Shown here: one piece after another, positions 37,214-45,382 of the stretch
How positions within the stretch are numbered: the first letter of the stretch is position 1
Layout of the letters: each line of letters opens with the position of its first letter
Source of the DNA: Candidatus Accumulibacter aalborgensis
GTDB taxonomy: Bacteria > Pseudomonadota > Gammaproteobacteria > Burkholderiales > Rhodocyclaceae
DNA: 58,237 bases
NCBI RefSeq assembly: GCF_900089955.1
Contig: NZ_FLQX01000151.1
Location: 1 to 58,237 of the forward strand
Direction: 5' to 3'
Notes under the pieces: model-generated
The model's database searches: none
Seen by the model: the letters and a program-made list of their open reading frames with translations, nothing else
Told to the model about the DNA's origin: nothing
Program-made: the position numbers and the translations under genes

Positions 37214-39838
37214 ATGTCCAACCCCTTCTTTGACCACCCGATTCTCAACTCTCCCTACGACTGCCCGGTGAAGCACTGGGGTCAGGTGGAAGCCGTGGAA
37301 ACCGCGATCTGGCTCACCGAGGTCGCGCCGCAGTCCAGACACGGCAAACGCGTTCTCGACCATCTCGCTGCGGCGAACAGGGACGCCAATCCCGAGTTGA
37401 TGCGCCTCGCTCTGAAACTGGCCACCGGCGCCGGCAAGACCACGGTCATGGCCATGCTCATCGCCTGGCAGACGATCAATGCGGTGCGCCGACCGGGCAG
37501 CAAGAGCTTCACGCGCGGCTTCCTGATCTGCGCTCCCGGTCTGACGATCAAGGATCGCCTGCGCGTCCTGCAGCCGAATGACCCGGACAGCTACTACAAG
37601 GACCGCGAATTGCTGCCCGGCGACCTGCTCGACGACATGAGCCGCGCCAAGATCGTCATCACCAACTACCACGCCTTCAAGATGCGCGAGCGCATCGAGA
37701 TTTCCAGGGGTGGGCGGCAACTCCTGCAGGGCCGCACCGGCGATGAACTCAAGACGCTCGAAAGCGAAGGCCAGATGCTCCAGCGAGTGATGCCCGACCT
37801 GATGGGAATGAAGAACATCCTCGTCATCAACGACGAAGCGCATCACTGCTACCGGGAAAAACCGAAGGACGCCGATGACGAGGACCTGAAAGGCGACGAC
37901 CGGAAGGAAGCCGAGAAAAACAACGAAGCCGCCCGCCTGTGGATTTCGGGCCTCGAAGCCGTCAACCGCAAGCTCGGTACGACCCGCGTCATCGACCTGT
38001 CGGCGACGCCATTCTTCCTGCGTGGCTCCGGTTATGCCGAGGGCACGCTTTTTCCCTGGGCGATGAGCGACTTCTCGCTGATGGACGCCATCGAATGCGG
38101 CATCGTCAAGCTGCCGCGCGTACCGGTGGCCGAGAATATTCCCGGCAACGAAATGCCGATGTTCCGCAACCTCTGGGAGAACATCAGCAAGGACATGCCC
38201 AAGAAGGGCCGTGGTCAGAGCGAAGACCTCGACCCCCTCAAACTCCCGACCCGCTTGCAGACAGCACTGCAGGCGCTCTATGGGCACTACGAGAAGACCT
38301 TCAAGCTGTGGGAAGCGAAGGGCATCAAGGTGCCGCCCTGTTTCATCGTCGTTTGCCAGAACACCGCCATTTCCAAGCTGGTTTACGACTTCGTCTCCGG
38401 CTTCCAGCGCAGGAATGACGACGGCACGACGACGCTGGAGAACGGGCGCCTGCCGCTGTTCCGCAATTTCGACGAAACCACCGGCAACCCGCTGCCCCGC
38501 CCGAACACGCTGCTGATCGACAGCGAGCAACTCGAGGCCGGCGACGCCCTCGACGACAACTTCCGCAGCATGGCGGCGGACGAGATCGAGCGTTTTCGCC
38601 GCGAGATCGTTGAGCGCTCCGGTGATGCCCGTTCCGGCGACCACATCAGCGATCAGGAGTTGCTGCGCGAAGTCATGAACACCGTCGGCAAGCCCGAGCA
38701 GCTTGGCGGCGCCATCCGCTGCGTCGTCTCGGTGTCTATGCTCACCGAAGGCTGGGACGCCAATACCGTCACCCACGTGCTCGGCATCCGCGCCTTCGGC
38801 ACCCAGTTGCTCTGCGAGCAGGTCATCGGCCGGGCGCTGCGCCGCCAGTCCTACGAATTGAACGAGGAAGGGCTATTCAACGTCGAGTACGCCGACGTCT
38901 TCGGCATCCCCTTCGACTTCACCGCCAAACCGGTCATTGCGCCACCGCAGCCGTCGCGCGAGACGGTACAGGTCAAGGCCGTTCGCCCCGAGCGCGACGC
39001 GCTCGAAATCCGCTTTCCCCGGGTCGAGGGCTATCGCGTCGAGTTGCCCGAGGAACGGCTGATCGCCGACTTCAACGACGAATCGATCCTGGAACTCAGC
39101 CCCGACCTGGTTGGCCCGTCGATTACCCGCAACTCCGGCATCATCGGCGAAGGCGTGGACATGAGCCTGCAGCACCTCGGCGACATGCGCCCCTCGACGC
39201 TCGTTTTCCAGGTGACCCAGCGGCTGCTGTACACCAAATGGCGCGATCCCGGCGAGGAGCCCAGGCTCTACCTCTTTGGCCAGCTCAAGCGCATCACCCG
39301 GCAGTTCCTCGGCGAACGCCCGATCAAGGCGCTGCTCGACCCCTACAACCCGACCGGATCGACCACGCACGTCCGCTTCAACACCTCGAAGCCCGACCGC
39401 TGGGAGACGAGTTCGCAATCCTGCCACATCAACTGGGTGATCCTCGACAGCGACTGGGAGGGCGAATTCTGCCGCGTTGCCGAGTCGCACCCCAAGGTTC
39501 GCGCCTATGTGAAGAACCACAACCTCGGCCTGGAAGTGCCGTATCGCTACGGCTCCGAGACGCGCAAGTATCTGCTCGACTTCATCGTGCTCGTGGAGGA
39601 TGGCCACGGCCCCGATGACCTGCTGCATCTCGCGGTCGAGATCAAGGGCTACCGGCGCGAGGACGCGAAGGAGAAGAAATCGACCATGGACACCTACTGG
39701 GTGCCGGGCGTAAACCATCTCGGCAGCTATGGCCGCTGGGCGTTTGCCGAGTTCTGCGAGGTTTACCAGATCGCGTCCGATTTCAAGGCCAGGGTCGAGG
39801 GCGAGTTCGCCAGAATGATCGAATCGGTTGCAGAATAA
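37214..39838 (+). CDS. BPTD_3080-type restriction helicase-nuclease (type III-like Res)
   Basis: An 874-residue protein. MSNPFFDHPILNSPYDCPVK is the typical BPTD_3080 family start. Walker A is LATGAGKTTVM (about 70-80), Walker B VINDEAHHCYRE (about 205), and VSMLTEGWDANTVTHVLGIR and QVIGRALRRQSY are helicase motifs V and VI. The C-terminal stretch RKYLLDFIVLVEDG ... LAVEIKGYRRED has the D...EXK pattern of a PD-(D/E)XK nuclease. Family proteins usually have about 100 residues between HW and the QVEAVETAIWL segment; here they join directly, suggesting an in-frame deletion. It is the restriction partner of the methyltransferase two genes downstream. A start at 37157 is possible. Confidence 0.85.
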   Translation: MSNPFFDHPILNSPYDCPVKHWGQVEAVETAIWLTEVAPQSRHGKRVLDHLAAANRDANPELMRLALKLATGAGKTTVMAMLIAWQTINAVRRPGSKSFTRGFLICAPGLTIKDRLRVLQPNDPDSYYKDRELLPGDLLDDMSRAKIVITNYHAFKMRERIEISRGGRQLLQGRTGDELKTLESEGQMLQRVMPDLMGMKNILVINDEAHHCYREKPKDADDEDLKGDDRKEAEKNNEAARLWISGLEAVNRKLGTTRVIDLSATPFFLRGSGYAEGTLFPWAMSDFSLMDAIECGIVKLPRVPVAENIPGNEMPMFRNLWENISKDMPKKGRGQSEDLDPLKLPTRLQTALQALYGHYEKTFKLWEAKGIKVPPCFIVVCQNTAISKLVYDFVSGFQRRNDDGTTTLENGRLPLFRNFDETTGNPLPRPNTLLIDSEQLEAGDALDDNFRSMAADEIERFRREIVERSGDARSGDHISDQELLREVMNTVGKPEQLGGAIRCVVSVSMLTEGWDANTVTHVLGIRAFGTQLLCEQVIGRALRRQSYELNEEGLFNVEYADVFGIPFDFTAKPVIAPPQPSRETVQVKAVRPERDALEIRFPRVEGYRVELPEERLIADFNDESILELSPDLVGPSITRNSGIIGEGVDMSLQHLGDMRPSTLVFQVTQRLLYTKWRDPGEEPRLYLFGQLKRITRQFLGERPIKALLDPYNPTGSTTHVRFNTSKPDRWETSSQSCHINWVILDSDWEGEFCRVAESHPKVRAYVKNHNLGLEVPYRYGSETRKYLLDFIVLVEDGHGPDDLLHLAVEIKGYRREDAKEKKSTMDTYWVPGVNHLGSYGRWAFAEFCEVYQIASDFKARVEGEFARMIESVAE

Positions 39839-39937
39839 ATGGAGCATTTGCTGCGACATTTCAGGCGACACATTTTTTTGCGCAAAATCCTATATTGATG
39901 AAAAATAAACACAGTTTGCAATAAAGCGGCGGACATT

Positions 39938-41149
39938 ATGAACGACAAAATATTGCTCAAAGACTGTTCCGACCTCTCTCGCAGGATTGACACCGACCGC
40001 TTCGGCCCCTTCGTCTTCCAGCCCGGATTCACGGTGGCGGCTGTCGAACTGGCGCTCCACCGCGTCGAAGACGCGCACGCACGCTTCGTCGCCTCCCCTC
40101 TTTCGCAGGTGGCGAACCGATTGCAGCAGGAGATCCTGGTCAGCAGCGTGTTCGGCACCAACACTATCGAGGGCGGCACGCTGAGCGAAGAAGAAACCGC
40201 CAGTGCCCTGACCCTCGATCCTCGCCAGGTGCAAGCGGTCGAGCAACAACGCGCACTCAACATCAAGGCCGCCTACGACCTGTCCCAGGCTGCCGCAAGA
40301 ACCCCTGGCTGGTCGCTGACGACAGAATTCATCGTCGACCTGCATCGACGGATCACCGCGGATATCCCGGACGAAGACAATCGCCCCGGCCTGATCCGCG
40401 ACAACCCGAAAACCCGCGTCACCTATGTCGGCGACGCCGCGCATGGCGGCCGCTACAAGCCGCCGCAATACGGCAAGGACATCGAACGTCTGCTCTCTGC
40501 GCTGATCGCCTGGCATGGCGAGCTCGAAGCGGCTGGTGTTCCGGCGCTGATCCGCGCGCCGCTCGTGCATCTCTACTACGAACAGATTCATCCCTTCTGG
40601 GATGGCAATGGCCGCGTCGGTCGCGTCATCGAAGCCACCTTGCTGCAGGCCGCCGGTTACCGCTACGCCCCCTTCGCCCTGGCGCGCTACTACCTGCAGA
40701 ATATCGACGCCTACTTCGCACTCTTCAATGCTTGCCGCAAGGCCGCCGAGAAAGGGCGAGACGCCCCCAATCAGGCTTTTGTCGACTTTCACATCGAAGG
40801 GATGCGCCAGACGATCAATACGCTGCATGATCGCGTCAATCGACTGGTCAACATGCTGCTCTACGAGAGCAGGATCCGCCGCGCCCTCGACGACAAGCGA
40901 ATCAACGCCCGGCAATACACGATTCTTTCGATGCTGCTGGATCGTGGGCGACCGCTGCCCCTCGACGAAGTCCGGCACGCGCCCTGGTACACCAGCCTCT
41001 ATCTGAAGCTCAACGACAAGACGCGCCAGCGTGATCTGCACCGCCTGCGGGAGCTGGGACTGGCTTTCCTCGGTACCGACAACGCGCTGTGGCCAGGCTT
41101 CGTCGTCCCCACGAACATCAAGCCGCTGGGGAAGCCGGAATCACCGTAA
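39938..41149 (+). CDS. Fic family protein with N-terminal inhibitory motif
   Basis: A 403-residue Fic protein, probably an AMP transferase or related nucleotidyl transferase. The active loop HPFWDGNGRVGR is at residues 218-229 with the catalytic His218. TNTIEG at 74-79 matches the [S/T]xxxE[G/N] inhibitory helix, so the enzyme should be held inactive in its own chain (class II type). A C-terminal winged-helix-like region (about 310-403) follows, as in many Fic proteins. It lies between the restriction and methyltransferase genes. An AT-rich 99-base gap precedes it and could hold its own promoter. Confidence 0.9.
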   Translation: MNDKILLKDCSDLSRRIDTDRFGPFVFQPGFTVAAVELALHRVEDAHARFVASPLSQVANRLQQEILVSSVFGTNTIEGGTLSEEETASALTLDPRQVQAVEQQRALNIKAAYDLSQAAARTPGWSLTTEFIVDLHRRITADIPDEDNRPGLIRDNPKTRVTYVGDAAHGGRYKPPQYGKDIERLLSALIAWHGELEAAGVPALIRAPLVHLYYEQIHPFWDGNGRVGRVIEATLLQAAGYRYAPFALARYYLQNIDAYFALFNACRKAAEKGRDAPNQAFVDFHIEGMRQTINTLHDRVNRLVNMLLYESRIRRALDDKRINARQYTILSMLLDRGRPLPLDEVRHAPWYTSLYLKLNDKTRQRDLHRLRELGLAFLGTDNALWPGFVVPTNIKPLGKPESP

Positions 41150-41160
41150 TGCGACCAGCA

Positions 41161-41210
41161 AACGGTCATGACTCTGCAAGACACCCGCGATCATGGAAGT
41201 CATGACCGTT
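41161..41210. repeat. Inverted repeat after the Fic gene
   Basis: AACGGTCATGACT at 41161-41173 pairs with AGTCATGACCGTT at 41198-41210, a perfect 13-bp inverted repeat with a 24-base loop, 12 bases after the Fic stop. It may be a terminator-like or operator structure separating the Fic gene from the methyltransferase. There is no T tract. Confidence 0.5.
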
Positions 41211-41262
41211 TCCCTCACCCCCGACCCCTCTCCCGCCAGCGGGCGAGGGGCGATTCGCGAGT
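41211..41262. repeat. Dispersed CCCTCACCCC...GCGGGCGAGGGG intergenic repeat
   Basis: A hairpin of CCCCTCTCCCGC (41225-41236) and GCGGGCGAGGGG (41239-41250), preceded by CCCTCACCC, matches a dispersed intergenic repeat widespread in Proteobacteria (the usual CTCACCCC...TCTCCCGC...GCGGGAGAGGGG form). It sits directly upstream of the methyltransferase gene. Confidence 0.65.
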
Positions 41263-41288
41263 CGCTTGCGCGACTTCCACAGTAGGGC

Positions 41289-44114
41289 ATGACCATGGCC
41301 AGACCCAGCAACGCCAAGACCGTCGAATCACTGACCCATGACGAGGCTCGGCGCAAGAACATCCCGACCGCCGAATACCAGTCCGTGCTGCCGACCGAGC
41401 AGCAGCAGCCGAAGCAGATCGGCTACCCGCGCCCCGACGCCGACAAGCTGGGCAAGGAGAAGTCGGCCAGAAATCGCGACCTCGACCCGCAGCTCGTCTG
41501 GCGCGGCAAGGACGAGCAGGACTGGAGCGACCTCGTCGTCTCGGCGCCACCGCTCTACATCCAGGAGAAGGTGCACCCCAAGGTGCTGATCGACGATCTG
41601 CTGCGCAGCACGAAGGAGCGCAAGCACGAGGCCGGGCAGATCACTGCCGATCTCTTTGCCGACTTCAACGGCATTCCCAAGGGTGCCGACAAGACCGATT
41701 TCTACCAGCACGACCAGAACTGGACCAACCGCATGATCCTCGGCGATTCGCTGCAGGTCATGGCCAGCCTCGCCGAGCGCGAAGGCCTGCGCGGCAAGGT
41801 GCAGTGCATCTACCTCGATCCGCCCTATGGCATCAAGTTCAACAGCAACTTCCAGTGGTCCACCACCAGCCGCGACGTCAAGGATGGCAACGCCGGCCAC
41901 ATCACGCGCGAGCCGGAGCAGGTCAAAGCGTTTCGGGATACCTGGCGGGATGGGATTCACAGCTACCTGACCTACCTGCGGGATCGGCTGACCGTGGCGC
42001 GGGATTTGCTGACCGAGTCGGGGTCGATCTTTGTGCAGATTGGCGATGAGAACGTGCACCGGGTGCGGGCGGTGATGGATGAGGTGTTTGGGGAGCATAA
42101 CTTCATCAGCCAAATTACAGTCCGCAAAACGACCAGCGAAGGAAACACCTTGCTCGGTGCCACATGCGATTTCGTACTCTGGTTCGGAAAGCACAAGGAG
42201 GCGACAAGAGCGCGAACGCTCTACGCTAGCCGCAGCGAGGATTCGGAAGGGCGCTATACCTCAGAGTATTTCGACGGCTCATTTTACCGACTGGATAATG
42301 TCACCAGCTCACGTCCGGCCGGCGATGGCGACGTGACCAATTTTCAGTGGTTTGGCGAAGAGCACACGCCTGGCAAAGGCACGTTTAAGACCAAGGAATC
42401 GGGCCTCATTCGCTTGGGAAAAGCCGACCGTTTTGTCGTCACAAAGAACGGCAAACTCAACTATCGCAGGTCTCAAGCAGATTTTGGATACGGCGCGATG
42501 GGAAACCTTTGGGCAGACATTAGCGGTGCTGTACAAAGCAGGTCCGATCCCAAGATCTATGTCGTTCAAACCTCGACGAGCATCGTCGGGCGTTGCTTGC
42601 TACTGGCCACCGACCCCGGCGACCTAGTCCTCGACCCGACCTGCGGTTCCGGCACCACCGCCACCGTCGCTGAGCAATGGGGCCGCCGCTGGATCACGAT
42701 CGACACCTCGCGCGTTGCACTCGCGCTGGCCCGCGCCCGCATCATGGGCGCACGCTATCCGTTCTACCTGCTTGCCGACTCCCGCGAAGGCCAGCTCAAG
42801 GAAGCCGAAGTCACCCGCAGCGCGCCGAGCACGCAGCCGGTGCACGGCAACCTCCGCCACGGTTTCGTCTATGAGCGCGTGCCGCACATCACGCTCAAGT
42901 CGATCGCCAACAACGCCGAGATCGACGTCATCTGGGAGCAGTGGCAGGGGAAGCTCGAACCCTTGCGCGAAGCGTTGAACGCCGCGCTAGGGAAGACCTG
43001 GCAGGAGTGGGAGATTCCGCGCGAGCTTTCAAAATCCGTTCGCCCTGAGCTTGTCGAAGGGCGCGCTTCGACAGGCTCAGCACGAACGGCTGAGGAACTT
43101 CACCGTGACTGGTGGCAGGCGCGCATCGCGCGGCAGAAGGAAATCGACACCTCGATCGCTGCCAGGGCCGATTTCGAGACGCTCTACGACAAGCCCTACG
43201 AGAACAAAAAGTGCGTGCGCGTCGCCGGCCCCTTCACCGTCGAGAGCCTGTCGCCGCACCGCATGATCGGCGTCGACGAGGACGACGAACTGATCGACGG
43301 TTTCCAGGAAGACCGCGCCGAGTACAGCGCCCGGCAGTCCTTCCCGCAGTTGATTCTCGAAAACCTCAAGACCGCCGGCGTGCAGCAGGCGCATAGGGAG
43401 GACCGGATCAGCTTCACCGCGCTGACCCCGTGGCCGGGCGAAGGGGCGATCTGCGCCGAAGGGCGCTATCTCGAAGGCCAGGAAGGTGAAATGCGCGAGA
43501 AACGTGCCGGAATCTTCATCGGCCCCGAGTTTGGCACCGTGCAGCGCAGCGACCTGGTCGAAGCCGCCCGCGAGTGCGGCGAAGCCGGCTTCGACGCGCT
43601 GATCGCCTGCGCCTTCAACTACGAGGCGCACGCCACCGAGTTCAGCAAACTGGGGCGAATCCCGGTGCTCAAGGCGCGCATGAACGCCGACCTGCACATG
43701 GCCGCCGACCTCAAGACCACCGGCCAGGGCAATCTCTTCGTGATCTTCGGCGAGCCGGACATCAGCCTGCTACCGCAGGACGACGGCAAGCTGTGCATCA
43801 AGGTGAACGGCGTCGATGTCTTCAAACCGCAGACCGGCGAGGTGGTCAGCGACAGCACCGATGGCATCGCCTGCTGGTTCATCGACACCGACTACAATCA
43901 GGAAAGCTTCTTCGTCCGCTACGCCTACTTTCTCGGCGCCAACGACCCCTACAGCGCATTGAAAACCACGCTCAAGGCGGAAATCGACCCCGAAGCCTGG
44001 GCCAGCCTGAACAGCGACACCTCGCGTCCGTTCGAGAAGCCGAAATCAGGGCGGATCGCGGTGAAGGTGATCAATCATCTGGGCGATGAAGTCATGAAGG
44101 TGTTCAAGGTGTGA
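41289..44114 (+). CDS. Site-specific DNA adenine methyltransferase (type III Mod-like)
   Basis: A 941-residue methyltransferase of the beta class: catalytic motif IV DPPYG at about 177-181 precedes motif I LDPTCGSGTTA at about 447. RMILGDSLQVM and YLRDRLTVARDLLTESGSIF are neighbouring family motifs. The region between motifs (about 270-440) should hold the target recognition domain and has clearly lower G+C than the flanks. Near residues 583-600 the chain reads KSVRPELVEGRASTGSARTA, encoded by a palindromic repeat inserted in frame. AGGG at 41284-41287 fits better with a start at the second ATG (41295). It probably protects host DNA from the helicase-nuclease. Confidence 0.9.
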   Translation: MTMARPSNAKTVESLTHDEARRKNIPTAEYQSVLPTEQQQPKQIGYPRPDADKLGKEKSARNRDLDPQLVWRGKDEQDWSDLVVSAPPLYIQEKVHPKVLIDDLLRSTKERKHEAGQITADLFADFNGIPKGADKTDFYQHDQNWTNRMILGDSLQVMASLAEREGLRGKVQCIYLDPPYGIKFNSNFQWSTTSRDVKDGNAGHITREPEQVKAFRDTWRDGIHSYLTYLRDRLTVARDLLTESGSIFVQIGDENVHRVRAVMDEVFGEHNFISQITVRKTTSEGNTLLGATCDFVLWFGKHKEATRARTLYASRSEDSEGRYTSEYFDGSFYRLDNVTSSRPAGDGDVTNFQWFGEEHTPGKGTFKTKESGLIRLGKADRFVVTKNGKLNYRRSQADFGYGAMGNLWADISGAVQSRSDPKIYVVQTSTSIVGRCLLLATDPGDLVLDPTCGSGTTATVAEQWGRRWITIDTSRVALALARARIMGARYPFYLLADSREGQLKEAEVTRSAPSTQPVHGNLRHGFVYERVPHITLKSIANNAEIDVIWEQWQGKLEPLREALNAALGKTWQEWEIPRELSKSVRPELVEGRASTGSARTAEELHRDWWQARIARQKEIDTSIAARADFETLYDKPYENKKCVRVAGPFTVESLSPHRMIGVDEDDELIDGFQEDRAEYSARQSFPQLILENLKTAGVQQAHREDRISFTALTPWPGEGAICAEGRYLEGQEGEMREKRAGIFIGPEFGTVQRSDLVEAARECGEAGFDALIACAFNYEAHATEFSKLGRIPVLKARMNADLHMAADLKTTGQGNLFVIFGEPDISLLPQDDGKLCIKVNGVDVFKPQTGEVVSDSTDGIACWFIDTDYNQESFFVRYAYFLGANDPYSALKTTLKAEIDPEAWASLNSDTSRPFEKPKSGRIAVKVINHLGDEVMKVFKV
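43036..43089. repeat. Palindromic dispersed repeat inside the methyltransferase gene
   Basis: CCGTTCGCCCTGAGCTTGTC begins an imperfect palindrome that ends CAGCACGAACGG, with GAAGGGCGCGCTTC at the centre. This is a known dispersed repeat type of beta- and gammaproteobacteria whose translation as SVRPELVEGR...STGSAR is often seen. Here it lies within coding sequence and keeps the frame open. Confidence 0.85.
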
Positions 44115-44135
44115 GGCCGCAACTTATAGCGAGTT

Positions 44136-44161
44136 TATCTTGTTATACTTAAAATAAGATA
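44136..44161. promoter_or_regulatory. AT-rich inverted repeat before the AAA ATPase gene
   Basis: TATCTT (44136-44141) and AAGATA (44156-44161) flank an AT-rich spacer with TATACT inside, about 25 bases upstream of the ATPase start. It could be a promoter with an overlapping operator for the second half of the island. The gap is strikingly AT-rich for this genome. Confidence 0.35.
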
Positions 44162-44185
44162 TAACCACTAATAACTCTGTAGAAC

Positions 44186-45376
44186 ATGGACCCGATCACG
44201 AACCCATTTTCCCCTGGCGCCGGTTCGCCACCGCCCGAACTGGCCGGGCGCGGACCGATACTCGAGGAGGCCCGCATCCTGCTGGGCCGTATTCGATTAG
44301 GGCGGCCAGAAAAGAGTCTGTTGCTGACCGGCTTGCGCGGTGTCGGCAAGACGGTGCTACTCAATGAAATTCGCCACATGGCTCGGGAGACGGGCTATCG
44401 CACGGTGTTCATCGAGGCGCACGAGGACAAGCCGCTCGGTCCGCTGATTGCATCGCCGTTGAAGTCGGTGTTTTTCGAACTGGATCGAATGGCACAAACG
44501 GGAGATCGCGTGAAACGCGGCTTGCGGGTGCTGCGCAGCTTTCTCGGCGGCTTGAAAGTGAAGCTGGGCGAGATTGAAATCGGGCTGGACATCGAGCCTG
44601 AAACCGGCGCCGCCGACAGTGGCGACATTGAGATTGATCTGCCCAATCTTTTCGAGGCACTGGGCGATGCGGCCAAGGAAAAGAACAGTGCCGTTGCTGT
44701 CTTGATTGACGAAATCCAGTATCTCCAACCCAAGGAGTTGGGGGCTTTGATCATGGCCATGCACCGCATGCAGCAGCATCAACTGCCTGTGCTTCTACTT
44801 GGCGCGGGCCTGCCGGTGCTGCCCGGACTGGCCGGGGAGTCGAAGTCCTACGCGGAACGCCTGTTCGCGTTCCCTGATGTCGGGGCACTCTCCAAAGAGG
44901 ATTCGATCAGGGCAATCAGCGAACCTGCCCTAGCCGCCGGTGTGGAAATCAGTCAGGAGGCGCTTGAGGAAACCTGGCGCCTGACGAAGGGGTATCCGTA
45001 TTTCATTCAGGAATGGGGCTATCAGACCTGGAATCTGGCACAGAGCAGTCCGATAGCCAAATCTGTTGTCGAGTCGGCTGCGGCTACCGCGATACAGCGG
45101 CTGGACCAGAACTTTTTCCGCGTTCGCTTTGATCGGCTGACGCCCAGCGAGAAGAACTTCCTGCGTGCCATGGCGGAACTGGGGCCGGGGGCGAGCCGTA
45201 CCGGCGATATTGCCGCTTGTCTCGGGGTGAAAGTAACCAGTATCGGACCGGTCCGCTCCAAACTGATCAGGAAAGGCATGATCTACAGCCCGGCTTACGG
45301 CGACATGGCCTTCACCGTGCCATTGTTTGATGAGTTCATGAAACGAGCCATCCCGGACTTCCACCGCAAAGGCTGA
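44186..45376 (+). CDS. AAA+ ATPase with C-terminal winged helix
   Basis: A 396-residue ATPase. Walker A GLRGVGKTVLLN is at about 49-60, Walker B VAVLIDEIQYLQ near 171-180, and LLLGAGLPVLPGLAGESKSY acts as the sensor region. The C-terminal part (ASRTGDIAACLGVKVTSIGP, VRSKLIRKGMIYSP) looks like a DNA-binding winged helix, so the layout resembles Orc1/Cdc6-like or archaeal-type ATPases common in mobile islands. It is followed by the UvrD-like gene after only 6 bases, so both belong to one unit. Its exact defence role is unknown. Confidence 0.85.
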   Translation: MDPITNPFSPGAGSPPPELAGRGPILEEARILLGRIRLGRPEKSLLLTGLRGVGKTVLLNEIRHMARETGYRTVFIEAHEDKPLGPLIASPLKSVFFELDRMAQTGDRVKRGLRVLRSFLGGLKVKLGEIEIGLDIEPETGAADSGDIEIDLPNLFEALGDAAKEKNSAVAVLIDEIQYLQPKELGALIMAMHRMQQHQLPVLLLGAGLPVLPGLAGESKSYAERLFAFPDVGALSKEDSIRAISEPALAAGVEISQEALEETWRLTKGYPYFIQEWGYQTWNLAQSSPIAKSVVESAAATAIQRLDQNFFRVRFDRLTPSEKNFLRAMAELGPGASRTGDIAACLGVKVTSIGPVRSKLIRKGMIYSPAYGDMAFTVPLFDEFMKRAIPDFHRKG

Positions 45377-45382
45377 TGCGAC

